Below, in pieces: positions 20,596 to 29,712 of a stretch of 64,000 nt of DNA. Each line of letters begins with the position of its first letter. Within the stretch, counting starts at the first letter, position 1. The DNA is taken from assembly GCF_900143515.1 (NCBI RefSeq), contig NZ_FSQT01000001.1:1488001-1552000 (forward strand), in the 5' to 3' direction. This stretch comes from Micromonospora cremea (GTDB lineage: Bacteria; Actinomycetota; Actinomycetes; Mycobacteriales; Micromonosporaceae). The notes beneath the pieces were generated by a model. It saw nothing but the letters and a program-made list of their open reading frames with translations. It made no database searches and was not told the DNA's origin. The translations under genes and the position numbers were made by a program.

Positions 20596-20959
20596 CGGTG
20601 GACACCAGTTCGTCTCGGGCCGCCCGGTCCGCGTCGATCTCCGCCCGCAGGAGGGCGAAGTCTTCGGCCAGGGTGCGGGTCTCCTCCTCCAGGGCGCTGA
20701 CCTCCCAGCTCAGGTGCACGCACACCAGCAGCAGGAAGACGATGCCGAGGAAGAGCACCAGGCTGACGCCGGAGGCGACGCCGAGCAGTTCGGCGACGTT
20801 GTCCAGCAGGCGAGGGAAGAGCGACAGCGGGATGATGATCACCAGGACGCCGAGCCAGAGCATGCCGTACTTCTCGCGCAGCTGCCGCCGGCGCAGAAGC
20901 TCGACGATGGTGCCGAGCAGTATGAGGCCGGTCAGGCCGGTGACCAGGGTGAGCTTCAT
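20588..20959 (-). CDS. DUF2304 membrane protein
   Basis: 123 aa with three predicted helices (about 5-22, 32-52, 63-88) and a C-terminal acidic coiled-coil tail (SALEEETRTLAEDFALLRAE). DUF2304 proteins sit next to polyprenyl-phosphate GT2 enzymes, as here, and may form a membrane complex with them; no reaction is known. ATG at 20959 overlaps the rmlD stop (ATGA). Confidence 0.85.
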   Translation of the reverse strand: MKLTLVTGLTGLILLGTIVELLRRRQLREKYGMLWLGVLVIIIPLSLFPRLLDNVAELLGVASGVSLVLFLGIVFLLLVCVHLSWEVSALEEETRTLAEDFALLRAEIDADRAARDELVSTDD

Positions 20960-21843
20960 GCGACCTTCCACGGGGCGGGCGGAGCGGGGGAGGCGAAGGC
21001 TTCAACCAGGGTGGCGTGCCAGTCCGGAAGCGACGGCAGGCCCGCAGCGGCCCAACGGCCGTGCGATAGCACACTGTACGCCGGTCGGGGGGCGGGACGC
21101 CGAAACCGGTCACTGGTGGTGGGTCTGATCCGCTCCGGGTCCAGCCCGCGCAGCGCGAAGGCCGCCCGGGCCAGCCCGTACCAGGTGGTCTGGCCGGTGC
21201 AGGTGCCGTGGTAGACGCCGGGGGCGGCCCTGCCGGCCACCGCCGCGTCGGCGAGGGCGACCAGCCGCTCGGCGAGGGCGTACGACCAGGTGGGCTGGCC
21301 GTGCTGGTCGTCGACCACGTCGAGGTGCTCGCGCTGCTCGGCGAGCCGGAGCATGGTGGAGACGAAGTTCGGGCCGTGCGCGCCGTACAGCCAGGCGGTG
21401 CGCACGACGTAGCCGCCGTCGGGCAGCAGCCGGGCGACGGCCCGCTCTCCGGCGAGCTTGCTCCGGCCGTACGCGTTGACGGGCGCGGTGGGCGCGTCCT
21501 CGGCGTACGGGGTGTCGGCGTCGCCGGCGAAGACGTAGTCGGTGGAGACCTGGATCAGCCGGGATCCGGTGCCCGCGCACGCCGTCGCCAGGTGCGCGAC
21601 GCCGTCGCCGTTGACCACGGTGGCGGCCGCCTCGTCGGCCTCGGCGCCGTCGACGTCGGTCCACGCCGCGGCGTTGATCACGACGTCGTGCCCGGCCACC
21701 GTGGCGCGGACCGCCGCGGCGTCGGTGAGGTCCAGGTCCGCGCGGGTGGCGGCGGTCACCTTCAGGTCCGGCCGGCCGTCGAGGACGGCGACCAGGTCCC
21801 GGCCGAGCATGCCGCCGGTGCCGGTGACGAGCAGTCGGGTCAT
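20956..21843 (-). CDS. rmlD: dTDP-4-dehydrorhamnose reductase
   Basis: Last step of dTDP-L-rhamnose synthesis, NAD(P)H-dependent reduction at C4; 295 aa. Short-chain dehydrogenase fold with RLLVTGTGGMLGRDLVAVL at the N-terminus, QVSTDYVFAG, and catalytic Tyr/Lys in YGRSKLAGE. HGTCTGQTTWYGLA and RPAYSVLSHGRW are RmlD features near the end. ATG at 21843 overlaps the rmlB stop by 4 nt. Confidence 0.94.
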   Translation of the reverse strand: MTRLLVTGTGGMLGRDLVAVLDGRPDLKVTAATRADLDLTDAAAVRATVAGHDVVINAAAWTDVDGAEADEAAATVVNGDGVAHLATACAGTGSRLIQVSTDYVFAGDADTPYAEDAPTAPVNAYGRSKLAGERAVARLLPDGGYVVRTAWLYGAHGPNFVSTMLRLAEQREHLDVVDDQHGQPTWSYALAERLVALADAAVAGRAAPGVYHGTCTGQTTWYGLARAAFALRGLDPERIRPTTSDRFRRPAPRPAYSVLSHGRWAAAGLPSLPDWHATLVEAFASPAPPAPWKVA

Positions 21844-22841
21844 GCGGCCGGGGCCGACTTCAGCGGCTCCCACCAGGCCCGGTTGTCCCGGTACCAGCGC
21901 ACGGTGTCGGCGAGGCCGCGGTCCAGGTCGATGCTCGGGGCGTACCCCAGCTCTTCGCTGATCTTGGTGATGTCGAGCGAGTAGCGGCGGTCGTGGCCCT
22001 TGCGGTCGGCGACCGGGACCACCCGGTCCCAGCCGGCGCCGCAGGCGTCCAGCAGCCGGCCGGTGAGTTCCTTGTTGGTCAGCTCGGTGCCGCCGCCGAT
22101 GTTGTAGACCTCACCGGCGCGGCCCTTCTGCTGCACGAGGGCGATGCCCCGGCAGTGGTCGTGCACGTGCAGCCAGTCGCGGATGTTGCCGCCGTCGCCG
22201 TAGAGCGGGACGGTGCCGCCGTCGAGCAGGTTGGTGACGAACAGCGGGATGACCTTCTCGGGGAACTGGTACGGCCCGTAGTTGTTGGAGCAGCGGGTGA
22301 CCACCACGTCCATGCCGTGGGTGCGGTGGTAGGACAGGGCGAGCAGGTCGGAGCCGGCCTTCGAGGCCGAGTACGGCGAGTTCGGCGCCAGCGGCCAGGT
22401 CTCGGTCCAGGAACCTTCGTCGATCGAGCCGTAGACCTCGTCGGTGGAGACGTGCACGAACCGCCCGGTGCCGTGGCGCAGCGCGGCGTCCAGCAGCGTC
22501 TGGGTGCCGAGCACGTTGGTGGTGACGAACGGGGCGGCGCCGGCGATGGAGCGGTCGACGTGCGATTCGGCGGCGAAGTGCACGATCACGTCGTGCCCGG
22601 CGACAACCTCGTCGACCAGGGCCGGGTCGCAGATGTCACCCTGCACGAACCGCAGCCGGGGGTCGTCGCGCACCGGGTCGAGGTTGGCCAGGTTGCCCGA
22701 GTAGGTCAACTTGTCGAGCACGGTCACGGCCGCCGGATCGAGCCCAGGCACGCCCGCGGCGCTGCCCAGGGGCTTGCCCAGCAGCAGGCGAACGTACTCC
22801 GACCCGATGAATCCGGCTCCGCCGGTGACGAGGATCCTCAC
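21840..22841 (-). CDS. rmlB: dTDP-glucose 4,6-dehydratase
   Basis: Second step of the rhamnose pathway; 333 aa. NAD-binding RILVTGGAGFIGSEYVRLLLG, then HFAAESHVDRSI, VHVSTDEVYGSI and catalytic YSASKAGSD, and NNYGPYQFPEKVIP: all diagnostic for RmlB. The GTG at 22841 begins VRILVTGG; TACACT (22856-22851, minus strand) is 9 nt before it and may be the -10 of a leaderless or nearly leaderless transcript. It heads the operon rmlB-rmlD-DUF2304-GT2-flippase-GT2 and is divergent from rmlA. Confidence 0.95.
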   Translation of the reverse strand: MRILVTGGAGFIGSEYVRLLLGKPLGSAAGVPGLDPAAVTVLDKLTYSGNLANLDPVRDDPRLRFVQGDICDPALVDEVVAGHDVIVHFAAESHVDRSIAGAAPFVTTNVLGTQTLLDAALRHGTGRFVHVSTDEVYGSIDEGSWTETWPLAPNSPYSASKAGSDLLALSYHRTHGMDVVVTRCSNNYGPYQFPEKVIPLFVTNLLDGGTVPLYGDGGNIRDWLHVHDHCRGIALVQQKGRAGEVYNIGGGTELTNKELTGRLLDACGAGWDRVVPVADRKGHDRRYSLDITKISEELGYAPSIDLDRGLADTVRWYRDNRAWWEPLKSAPAA

Positions 22842-22850
22842 GGGTCCGGA

Positions 22851-22922
22851 AGTGTACGCGAAACGCGGCGGCGACCGCGGGACGCGACCCCCGCGCACCT
22901 TCGGCATCCATGCCGGTAGGCT
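22851..22922. promoter_or_regulatory. Divergent promoter boxes for rmlB and rmlA
   Basis: Minus strand TACACT (22856-22851) ends 9 nt before the rmlB GTG. Plus strand TAGGCT (22917-22922) ends 6 nt before the rmlA GTG at 22929. The 87-bp gap thus fires both arms of the rhamnose locus. No operator dyad was found in it. Confidence 0.5.
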
Positions 22923-22928
22923 CCCTCG

Positions 22929-23816
22929 GTGCGCGGAATCCTACTCGCCGGTGGCACCGGATCCCGGCTCTGGCCGATCACCCGGGCGGTGTCCAAGCAG
23001 CTGATGCCGGTCTTCGACAAGCCGATGATCTACTACCCGCTCTCCACCCTGGTGATGTCCGGGGTGCGGGAGATCCTGGTGATCACCACTCCGGAGGACC
23101 AGGACCAGTTCCGTCGGCTGCTCGGCGACGGCAGCCAGTTCGGGCTGCGGCTGGAATACCTCAGCCAGGCCCGCCCGGAGGGCATCGCGCAGGCGTTCAT
23201 CCTCGGCGCGGACTTCATCGGCGACGATTCGGTGGCGCTGATCCTCGGCGACAACATCTTCCACGGCGTCGGCCTGGGCCGGCAGCTCGCCGACCACCGT
23301 GACCTGGTCGGCGGCCGGGTCTTCGCGTACCCGGTGGCCAACCCCCAGGAGTACGGGGTGGTCGACTTCGACGCCGACGGCCGGGTGCTCTCGATCGAGG
23401 AGAAGCCGGCCCGGCCGAAGTCCCGCTACGCGGTGCCGGGCCTGTACTTCTACGACAACCGGGTGGTCGACATCGCCGGCAAGCTCACCCCCAGCGCCCG
23501 TGGCGAGCTGGAGATCACCGCGGTCAACGAGGCGTACCGGGAGACCGGGGAGCTGTCGGTGACGGTGCTGGACCGGGGCACGGCCTGGCTGGACACGGGC
23601 ACCTTCACCTCGATGATGCAGGCGGGCGAGTTCGTCCGGGTGGTCGAGGAGCGCCAGGGCTTGAAGATCGGCTGTGTCGAGGAGGTGGCCTGGCGGGCCG
23701 GCCTGATCGACGACGCGCAGCTCCGCGCGCTCGCCGAGCCGCTGACCAAGAGCGGCTACGGCGACTACCTGCTCCGTCTTCTCGCCGAGGGGCACGGCCC
23801 GCAGGTGGGTCGATGA
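22929..23816 (+). CDS. rmlA: Glucose-1-phosphate thymidylyltransferase
   Basis: First step of dTDP-L-rhamnose synthesis: glucose 1-phosphate plus dTTP to dTDP-glucose. 295 aa. Nucleotide-binding [27 protein letters not shown], then [31 protein letters not shown] and [20 protein letters not shown]; the C-terminal region [10 protein letters not shown] is typical. GTG at 22929 has no ribosome site and a close -10, suggesting a leaderless message. The stop overlaps rmlC by 4 nt. Confidence 0.95.
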   Translation: MRGILLAGGTGSRLWPITRAVSKQLMPVFDKPMIYYPLSTLVMSGVREILVITTPEDQDQFRRLLGDGSQFGLRLEYLSQARPEGIAQAFILGADFIGDDSVALILGDNIFHGVGLGRQLADHRDLVGGRVFAYPVANPQEYGVVDFDADGRVLSIEEKPARPKSRYAVPGLYFYDNRVVDIAGKLTPSARGELEITAVNEAYRETGELSVTVLDRGTAWLDTGTFTSMMQAGEFVRVVEERQGLKIGCVEEVAWRAGLIDDAQLRALAEPLTKSGYGDYLLRLLAEGHGPQVGR

Positions 23817-24436
23817 AGATCCGGGAGCTGGGCATCGAGGGCGCCTGGGAGATCACTCCGCAGCAGCACGGCGACCCGCGCGGCATGTTCATGGAGTGGT
23901 ACCGCTTCGACCGGCTCGCCGAGGCCGTCGGGCATCCGCTGCGGCTGGCCCAGGCCAACCTGTCGGTCTCCGCACGCGGGGTGGTGCGCGGCATCCACTT
24001 CGCCGACGTGCCCCCCGGGCAGGCCAAGTACGTCACCTGCGTACGCGGCGCCGTGCTCGACGTGGTGGTGGACCTGCGGGTGGGCTCGCCGACCTTCGGC
24101 CGGTGGGAGGGCGTCCGGCTGGACGACACCGACCGCCGGGCGGTCTACCTCAGCGAGGGGCTGGGGCACGGGTTCTGCGCGCTGACCGACGACGCGACCC
24201 TGAGCTACCTCTGCTCAACCACCTACAACCCGACCGGCGAGCACGCGGTACACCCGCTGGACGAGGAACTGGGCATCGAGTGGCCCGCCGACGTCCCGCT
24301 GCTGTCGGCCCGCGACGAGGCGGCGCCGACGCTGGCGCAGGCCCGCGAGCGGGGTCTGTTGCCGGAGTACGACAGCTGCCGGCGGTTCGTGGCGAGCCTC
24401 GGGCAGGACGGAATGTCGCACTCAGCCGGTATGTGA
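23813..24436 (+). CDS. rmlC: dTDP-4-dehydrorhamnose 3,5-epimerase
   Basis: Cupin-fold epimerase acting between RmlB and RmlD; 207 aa. [34 protein letters not shown] with the catalytic His, [20 protein letters not shown], and [23 protein letters not shown] carry the active-site His/Asp/Tyr set. ATG at 23813 overlaps the rmlA stop, so this pair is one unit. With it the four-enzyme pathway is complete in this locus. Confidence 0.94.
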   Translation: MKIRELGIEGAWEITPQQHGDPRGMFMEWYRFDRLAEAVGHPLRLAQANLSVSARGVVRGIHFADVPPGQAKYVTCVRGAVLDVVVDLRVGSPTFGRWEGVRLDDTDRRAVYLSEGLGHGFCALTDDATLSYLCSTTYNPTGEHAVHPLDEELGIEWPADVPLLSARDEAAPTLAQARERGLLPEYDSCRRFVASLGQDGMSHSAGM

Positions 24437-24492
24437 CCGCCCCTCGCGCGCGACCTGTGGTCTGACAGTGACGAACGGGCCCTCCGGGCGGC

Positions 24493-24498
24493 TAATGT
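24493..24498 (+). promoter_or_regulatory. -10 box of pafA, probably leaderless
   Basis: TAATGT ends 6 nt before the pafA ATG at 24505, and no ribosome site is present between them. pafA therefore seems to have its own promoter rather than depending on the rmlAC unit 68 nt upstream. Confidence 0.5.
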
Positions 24499-24504
24499 CA
24501 CACC

Positions 24505-25863
24505 ATGGAGCGGCGAATCTTCGGCCTCGAGACCGAGTACGGCGTCACCTGCACCTATCGCGGGCAGCGGCGGCTGTCCCCGGACGAGGTCGCGCGGTAT
24601 CTGTTCCGTCGCGTCGTGTCCTGGGGTCGGTCGAGCAACGTGTTCCTGCGTAACGGGGCCCGGCTCTACCTGGACGTCGGGTCGCACCCGGAGTACGCCA
24701 CACCGGAGTGCGACTCGGTGACCGACCTGGTCGCCCACGACCGGGCCGGCGAGCGGATCCTGGAGGGCCTGCTCGTCGACGCGGAGAAGCGGCTGCACGA
24801 CGAGGGCATCGCGGGTGAGATCTACCTGTTCAAGAACAACACCGACTCGGCCGGCAACTCGTACGGCTGCCACGAGAACTACCTGGTCTCCCGGCACGGC
24901 GAGTTCGGCCGGCTCGCCGACGTACTCATCCCCTTCCTGGTCACCCGACAGTTGATCTGCGGGGCCGGCAAGGTCCTGCAGACCCCGCGCGGCGCGGTCT
25001 ACTGCCTGTCGCAGCGGGCCGAGCACATCTGGGAGGGCGTCTCCTCGGCGACCACCCGCAGCCGCCCGATCATCAACACCCGGGACGAGCCGCACGCCGA
25101 CGCCGAGCGCTACCGGCGGCTGCACGTGATCGTCGGCGACTCCAACATGAACGAGGTCACCACGCTGCTCAAGGTCGGCACGGCCGACATCGTGCTGCGG
25201 ATGATCGAGGCCGGGGTGGTGATGCGCGACCTGTCGCTGGAGAACCCGATCCGGGCGATCCGGGAGGTCTCGCACGACATCACCGGCCGGCGCAAGGTCC
25301 GGTTGGCCTCCGGCAAGGAGGTCAGCGCGCTGGACATCCAGCAGGAGTACCTCGCCAAGGCCACCGAGTTCGTGGAGCGCCGCGGCGGCGACCAGGCGGC
25401 CAAGCGGGTGGTCGAGCTGTGGGGCCGGGTGTTGAACGCGGTGGAGACCGGGGACCTGGAGCCGGTCTCCCGGGAAATCGACTGGGTCAGCAAGCTGCGC
25501 CTGATCGAGCGCTACCAACGCAAGCACGACCTGCCGCTGTCCCACCCGCGGGTGGCGCAGATGGACCTGGCCTACCACGACGTGCGCCGCGGTCGCGGCC
25601 TCTACGGGCTGCTGGAGCGCCGCGGCGAGGTGGACCGGGTGGCCACCGACCCGGAGATCTTCGAGGCCAAGGAGACCCCGCCGCAGACCACCCGGGCCCG
25701 GCTGCGCGGCGAGTTCATTCGGCACGCCCAGGAGAAGCGGCGGGACTTCACCGTCGACTGGGTGCACCTGAAGCTCAACGACCAGGCGCAGCGCACCGTG
25801 CTCTGCAAGGACCCGTTCCGGGCGTACGACGAGCGGGTGGAGCGGCTGATCGCCAGCATGTGA
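24505..25863 (+). CDS. pafA: Pup-protein ligase PafA
   Basis: Phosphorylates the C-terminal Glu of deamidated Pup and joins it to substrate lysines; 452 aa. [14 protein letters not shown] opens with metal-binding Glu residues, [15 protein letters not shown] contains the catalytic Asp (57), and [20 protein letters not shown] and [13 protein letters not shown] line the ATP and Mg sites. The C-terminal about 70 residues are the Pup-binding domain. It lacks the Dop-loop. In most actinobacteria it is close to prcA; here the rhamnose island separates them by 7 kb. Confidence 0.97.
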   Translation: MERRIFGLETEYGVTCTYRGQRRLSPDEVARYLFRRVVSWGRSSNVFLRNGARLYLDVGSHPEYATPECDSVTDLVAHDRAGERILEGLLVDAEKRLHDEGIAGEIYLFKNNTDSAGNSYGCHENYLVSRHGEFGRLADVLIPFLVTRQLICGAGKVLQTPRGAVYCLSQRAEHIWEGVSSATTRSRPIINTRDEPHADAERYRRLHVIVGDSNMNEVTTLLKVGTADIVLRMIEAGVVMRDLSLENPIRAIREVSHDITGRRKVRLASGKEVSALDIQQEYLAKATEFVERRGGDQAAKRVVELWGRVLNAVETGDLEPVSREIDWVSKLRLIERYQRKHDLPLSHPRVAQMDLAYHDVRRGRGLYGLLERRGEVDRVATDPEIFEAKETPPQTTRARLRGEFIRHAQEKRRDFTVDWVHLKLNDQAQRTVLCKDPFRAYDERVERLIASM

Positions 25864-25871
25864 CGGGATGC

Positions 25872-25908
25872 GCCGGCCCCGGCGGTGGTGTCCGCCGACG
25901 GGGCCGGC
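25872..25908. terminator. GC-rich hairpin after pafA
   Basis: GCCGGCCCC-GGCGG pairs with CCGCC-GAC-GGGGCCGGC around a TGGTGT loop, with a small bulge. No T-run follows. It lies 9 nt after the pafA stop. Confidence 0.6.
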
Positions 25909-25931
25909 CGGCCCGGTAGGCTGGGCGCGCC

Positions 25932-26126
25932 ATGACGACTTCTGGACCTTCCGACCGCTCCGAGCGCGGCGCCGAGCGGCAGAACTGGGTCGAACGCCGG
26001 CGGGAGAAGATCCGCGCCGAGATCGACCGCAACCGGCGCGGCGAGTACACCGTGCCGACCTGGGTGCTGGCCCTGGCGCTGGTGCTCATCGTGGGCGGCT
26101 GGCTCGCCCTCATCTTCCTCGCCTGA
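25932..26126 (+). CDS. Small single-helix membrane protein, 64 aa
   Basis: A charged N-terminal half (ERRREKIRAEIDRNRRGEYT) precedes one C-terminal membrane helix (about 44-63, WVLALALVLIVGGWLALIFL), so it is a predicted tail-anchored protein with its basic part in the cytoplasm. Function not recognised. TAGGCT at 25917-25922 ends 9 nt before the ATG. Such short proteins are easily missed; its clean start, promoter box and topology make it likely real. Confidence 0.75.
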   Translation: MTTSGPSDRSERGAERQNWVERRREKIRAEIDRNRRGEYTVPTWVLALALVLIVGGWLALIFLA

Positions 26127-26258
26127 CCCCCTGCTGGCCCGACCGTGCCGCCGCTGGCCTGACCGGGCCACCGGGTCGGGTAACCGTCGCCGGCCACCGG
26201 ACACCCGCACCCGCGGAACCCGGCGGCACCGGCATGTCCGACGGAGGGGGAGCCAGCG

Positions 26259-27403
26259 ATGACGGGCGGGGACAGGGCGACGCCACAACCGCAGAGGGGA
26301 CAGGCCGGCTGGCAGGATCCCGGGCCGCGCGACGTGGTCCGGGACCGGCAGAACCCCGATCTGTTGACACCACCGAGCACGGACGCGGGCACGCTGCCCA
26401 ACCTGCAGTTCTCCTTCTCCGACGCGCACACCCGCATCCAACGCGGCGGCTGGACCCGCGAGGTCACCGTGCGGGAGCTGCCGATCGCCACCGAGCTGTG
26501 CGGCGTGGACATGACGCTGGAACCGGGCGCGTACCGGGAGCTGCACTGGCACAAGCAGTCCGAGTGGGCGTACGTGTCGCGCGGCAGCGCCCGGATCAGC
26601 GCGGTCGACCAGGAGGGCCGTAACTTCCTCGACGACGTGCGCGCCGGCGACCTGTGGTTCTTCCCGCAGGGGGTGCCGCACCACATCCAGGCCCTCGACG
26701 AGGGCGTCGAGTTCCTGCTGGTATTCGACGACGGGGCGTTCACCGAGAACGGCACGTTCCTGATCAGCGACTTCTTCGCGCACACGCCAAAGGAGGTGCT
26801 GGCGAAGAACTTCGGCTGGCGGCCCGAACAGCTCGACTCGATCCCGGAGCGGGAGAAGTACATCTTCGCCGGGGAGGTGCCGCCGCCGCTGGACCGGGAC
26901 CGGGTGGTGAGCCCGACCGGGGACGTGCCCCGCACGCTGACCCACCGGCTGCAGGCACAGCAGCCGCAGCGGTTCCCCGGCGGCCAGGTGCGCATCGCCG
27001 ACGTGGGCCAGTTCGCCGCGTCCACCACCATCTGCGCCGCGCTGGTGGAGGTCGACCCGGGTGGGATGCGGGAGCTGCACTGGCATCCCACCGACGACGA
27101 GTGGCAGTACTACCTCTCCGGCCATGGCCGGATGGGGTGTTCGCCAGCCAGGGTGTGGCCGGCACCTTCGACATGCGCTCCGGCGACGTCGGGTACGTGC
27201 CGTTCGCCTACGGCCACTACATCGAGAACCTCGGCGACGAGCCTCTGGTCTTCCTGGAGATTTTCCGCAAGCCCCGGTTCGAGGACATCTCCCTGACCCA
27301 GTGGATGGCCAACACGCCACCCCAGGTCATCGCCGACACCCTCAACCTGCCCCGGGAGATGATCGAAGCCCTACCCCGCGACAAACGCCCCGTGATCCGC
27401 TAA
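26259..27403 (+). pseudogene. Bicupin oxalate decarboxylase-like gene with a frameshift
   Basis: Two cupin domains as in OxdC. Domain 1 has ELHWHKQSEWAYVSRG (two His and Glu for Mn) and PQGVPHHIQ; the lid segment reads FTENGTF, where OxdC has a SENST lid whose Glu is needed for decarboxylase rather than oxidase activity. Domain 2 has ELHWHPTDDEWQYYLSGHGRM. Directly after, at the GGGG run 27134-27137, the frame is lost; restoring one G gives VFASQGVAGTFDMRSGDVGYVPFA... to a stop at 27403, matching the family end to end. It is either a recent 1-nt deletion or a sequencing error. ATG at 26259 follows GGAGGGGGA. Confidence 0.82.
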
Positions 27404-27440
27404 CCCGGATCCGCGTCCGCCGGCTTCAGTGGGCGTGGGG

Positions 27441-28526
27441 TCAGGGGAGCAGGGTGGTGGCGTGGCGGCCGGCTGCCGCCGCCGAGAGGAAGTAGGCGTG
27501 GTCGGCGTCGAGGCCACGCCCCATGGTGGACAGTGGCACGACGCTGGCCCGCAGCGCGGCGTCGAGGCCGGCGGTGCCCACCCGGACGATCCGGTGCCGG
27601 GCCGCCAGCGGGGCCAGCGCCGCGTCCACCTCGGCGGCCAACGCCGGGTCCAGGTCGTCGGGCACCACCAGCTCCGCCGGGGCGAGCGCCACCCGCCCGT
27701 ACGCGGTGAGGCTGTGGTGCGACACGCCCCGGTGCCGGGGGCGGGGATCGGCGGCGGAGATCCGCAGTGACCCGACCGGTCGACCGCCCAGCGTGGCGAT
27801 CGCGTTGACCGCCTCGCCGACGGCCACGCCGGAGAAGCCCCACCGGGTGCCGGTACCGAGGTTGCCGGGGCCCTGCGCGACCACGGCCACGTCGGCGCGC
27901 AGCACGTACCGGGCGGCGAGCAGGCCGCCGTGCAGGGTGGTGGCCTCCAGGTCGCCGCCGAACGCCTGCCCGACGGTGATCGTGCCGGCCAGCTCGGCGC
28001 GCAGCCCGGCGAGGGTGCGGGAGAACCAGGCCGGCAACGCCCCGCCGTCGGTGAGCAGGTACGCCACCCGGGCGTGCGGGGCGTCGGCGCGGATGCCGGC
28101 CAGGATCGCCGCGAGGGCCGAGTGCAGGTCGGCGGTGACGACCGGCAGTCCGCCCAGGTCGTCGGCGTCGGCCAGCACGTCCCGGTGCGGTGACGCCTCC
28201 TCGTCGACGCCGAGCAGGATGGGTTGCAGTGGGGTGTAGCGGGCCTTGACGAGGTGCCCCGCGTCGCGGGTGTCGCCGGCGTCCGGCGGGTCCGGCGGCA
28301 GCCGGTCCGGCAGAGCCACCACCAGGGCGTACCCGCCGGTGCCCAGCCCCATCAGCAGCGCCCCGGCGTTGAGCAGCACCCGGTCGCCGGGCTCGGGCGT
28401 GCCGACCAGCTCCGGGTAGGCCAGCGCCCGCATGCGGGTGCCATCGGGCAGGTCGACGTCCAGCTCCACCGCCCCGGTCCACTGCCGTCGCAGCGCCGCC
28501 ACCGTCCCCGCCCGCCATCGCACCAT
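27441..28526 (-). CDS. DUF3866 family protein
   Basis: 361-aa soluble protein of an actinobacterial family without known function. Motifs visible: VLLNAGALLMGLGTGGYALVVAL, HLVKARYTPLQPILLGVDE, VAVVAQGPGNLGTGTRWGFSGVAVGEAVNA and RHRGVSHHSLTAYGRVAL. Gly-rich loops and Asp/His-containing turns hint at an enzyme, but nothing allows a reaction to be named. TAGCGT (28539-28534, minus strand) ends 7 nt before the ATG at 28526, which supports this start. It lies convergent to the oxalate-decarboxylase-like gene. Confidence 0.85.
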   Translation of the reverse strand: MVRWRAGTVAALRRQWTGAVELDVDLPDGTRMRALAYPELVGTPEPGDRVLLNAGALLMGLGTGGYALVVALPDRLPPDPPDAGDTRDAGHLVKARYTPLQPILLGVDEEASPHRDVLADADDLGGLPVVTADLHSALAAILAGIRADAPHARVAYLLTDGGALPAWFSRTLAGLRAELAGTITVGQAFGGDLEATTLHGGLLAARYVLRADVAVVAQGPGNLGTGTRWGFSGVAVGEAVNAIATLGGRPVGSLRISAADPRPRHRGVSHHSLTAYGRVALAPAELVVPDDLDPALAAEVDAALAPLAARHRIVRVGTAGLDAALRASVVPLSTMGRGLDADHAYFLSAAAAGRHATTLLP

Positions 28527-28585
28527 GACGGGCACGCTAGCCGCGCGGGCGCGGTGCCCCGCGCCCGGGTGGTCCGGCGCGTGGT

Positions 28586-29584
28586 TCAGCTGGGGTCGGG
28601 TTCGCCGCCGGCGTCCGGGCTCGGCCTGGCCTGGGTGTTGCGGGCCTGGCCGAGGGCGCCGGGCAGCGATCGGGTGGGGTCGAGGAAGACGTAGCGGATC
28701 TCCGGGAACCGCGCGGTGAGTCGCCGTTCGGCCTCGTCGGCGCTGGCCTCGATGGCCGCGCCGGTGGCCTCGTCGCGGAAGTCGATCTTCGCGGCGACCA
28801 GGATGTCGTCCGGGCCGAGCTGCATGGTCAGCAGGGTGTCGATCCGCTCCACATCCGGCAGCCCGGCCAGCTCCTGCTCGATCGCGCGGCCCAGCCGCGC
28901 CGGGACCGCCCGGCCGACCAGCAGCGAGAGGTTGTTGGCGGCCAGGATCCCGGCGACGGTCAGGAGCAGCAGCCCGATCAGGATCGACGCGACGCCGTCC
29001 CACACCTCGTCGCCGGTGGCCTGGGACAGGCCGACCCCGAGCCCGGCCAGCACCAGGCCGATCAGGGCGGCGCTGTCCTCCAGGAAGACCGCCTTGACGG
29101 CGGTGTCGGCGGTCAGCCGCAGGAAACGTTGGGGAGTGGTCTGCCACCGTCGGGATTCGCGGCGGACCTGCCGGACCGCCCGGGTCAGCGAGATCGACTC
29201 GATGACGAAGGACACCCCCAGCACGATGTACGAGATCAGGTAGTCGCCGCTGTGCTCGTGCACCAGGATGGTGGTCACGCCGTGGGTGACGGCGAAACCG
29301 GCGCCGGCGACGAAGGTGAACATGGCGGCGAAGAACGCCCAGACGTAGCTCTCCTTGCCGTACCCGAAGGGGTGCCGGGTGTCCGCCGGCCGGGCGCCGC
29401 GGCGTAGTGCCTGGTAGAGCAGCACCTCGGTGGTGGTGTCGGCGACCGAGTGCGCCGCCTCGGAGAGCATCGCGGCCGAGCCGGAGATGAGCCCGGCGAT
29501 CAGCTTGGCCACCGCGATGGCGAGGTTAGCGGCGCCGGCGACGACCACAGTGCCGACGCTTCCGGTCTTGATCGCTTGCGCCAT
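28586..29584 (-). CDS. Cation diffusion facilitator (CDF) family transporter
   Basis: Proton-coupled divalent-cation exporter, 332 aa, with six predicted helices and a C-terminal cytoplasmic ferredoxin-like domain (about 230-310). Metal-site residues occur in helix II (SEAAHSVADTTTE) and helix V (LEDSAALIG). RHPFGYGKESYVWAFFAAM is the family's loop signature. I chose ATG 29584 over 29596 because TATGGT lies 7 nt before it. The metal (Zn, Fe, Co or Mn) cannot be told. It is divergent from pafB. Confidence 0.9.
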   Translation of the reverse strand: MAQAIKTGSVGTVVVAGAANLAIAVAKLIAGLISGSAAMLSEAAHSVADTTTEVLLYQALRRGARPADTRHPFGYGKESYVWAFFAAMFTFVAGAGFAVTHGVTTILVHEHSGDYLISYIVLGVSFVIESISLTRAVRQVRRESRRWQTTPQRFLRLTADTAVKAVFLEDSAALIGLVLAGLGVGLSQATGDEVWDGVASILIGLLLLTVAGILAANNLSLLVGRAVPARLGRAIEQELAGLPDVERIDTLLTMQLGPDDILVAAKIDFRDEATGAAIEASADEAERRLTARFPEIRYVFLDPTRSLPGALGQARNTQARPSPDAGGEPDPS

Positions 29585-29591
29585 GAGGGCC

Positions 29592-29705
29592 ACCATATGA
29601 CCGGTAGCGGCGCCGCGCGCGGCTAGTGGCCCCGACCCACCGATCCGAACAGATGTGCGGCACGCCAGCGTGGGTGCACGTCTCGGGCGCGTCGGCTGCT
29701 AGCGT
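29592..29705. promoter_or_regulatory. Divergent leaderless promoter boxes (CDF transporter / pafB)
   Basis: Minus strand TATGGT (29597-29592) ends 7 nt before the transporter ATG at 29584. Plus strand TAGCGT (29700-29705) ends 7 nt before the pafB GTG at 29713. Confidence 0.5.
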
Positions 29706-29712
29706 CTACCGC

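Noticed and set aside
13050-25863. dop and pafA as a simple tandem duplication
   Set aside because: They are ancient paralogues found together in all Pup-bearing actinobacteria; the Dop-loop is present in one only.
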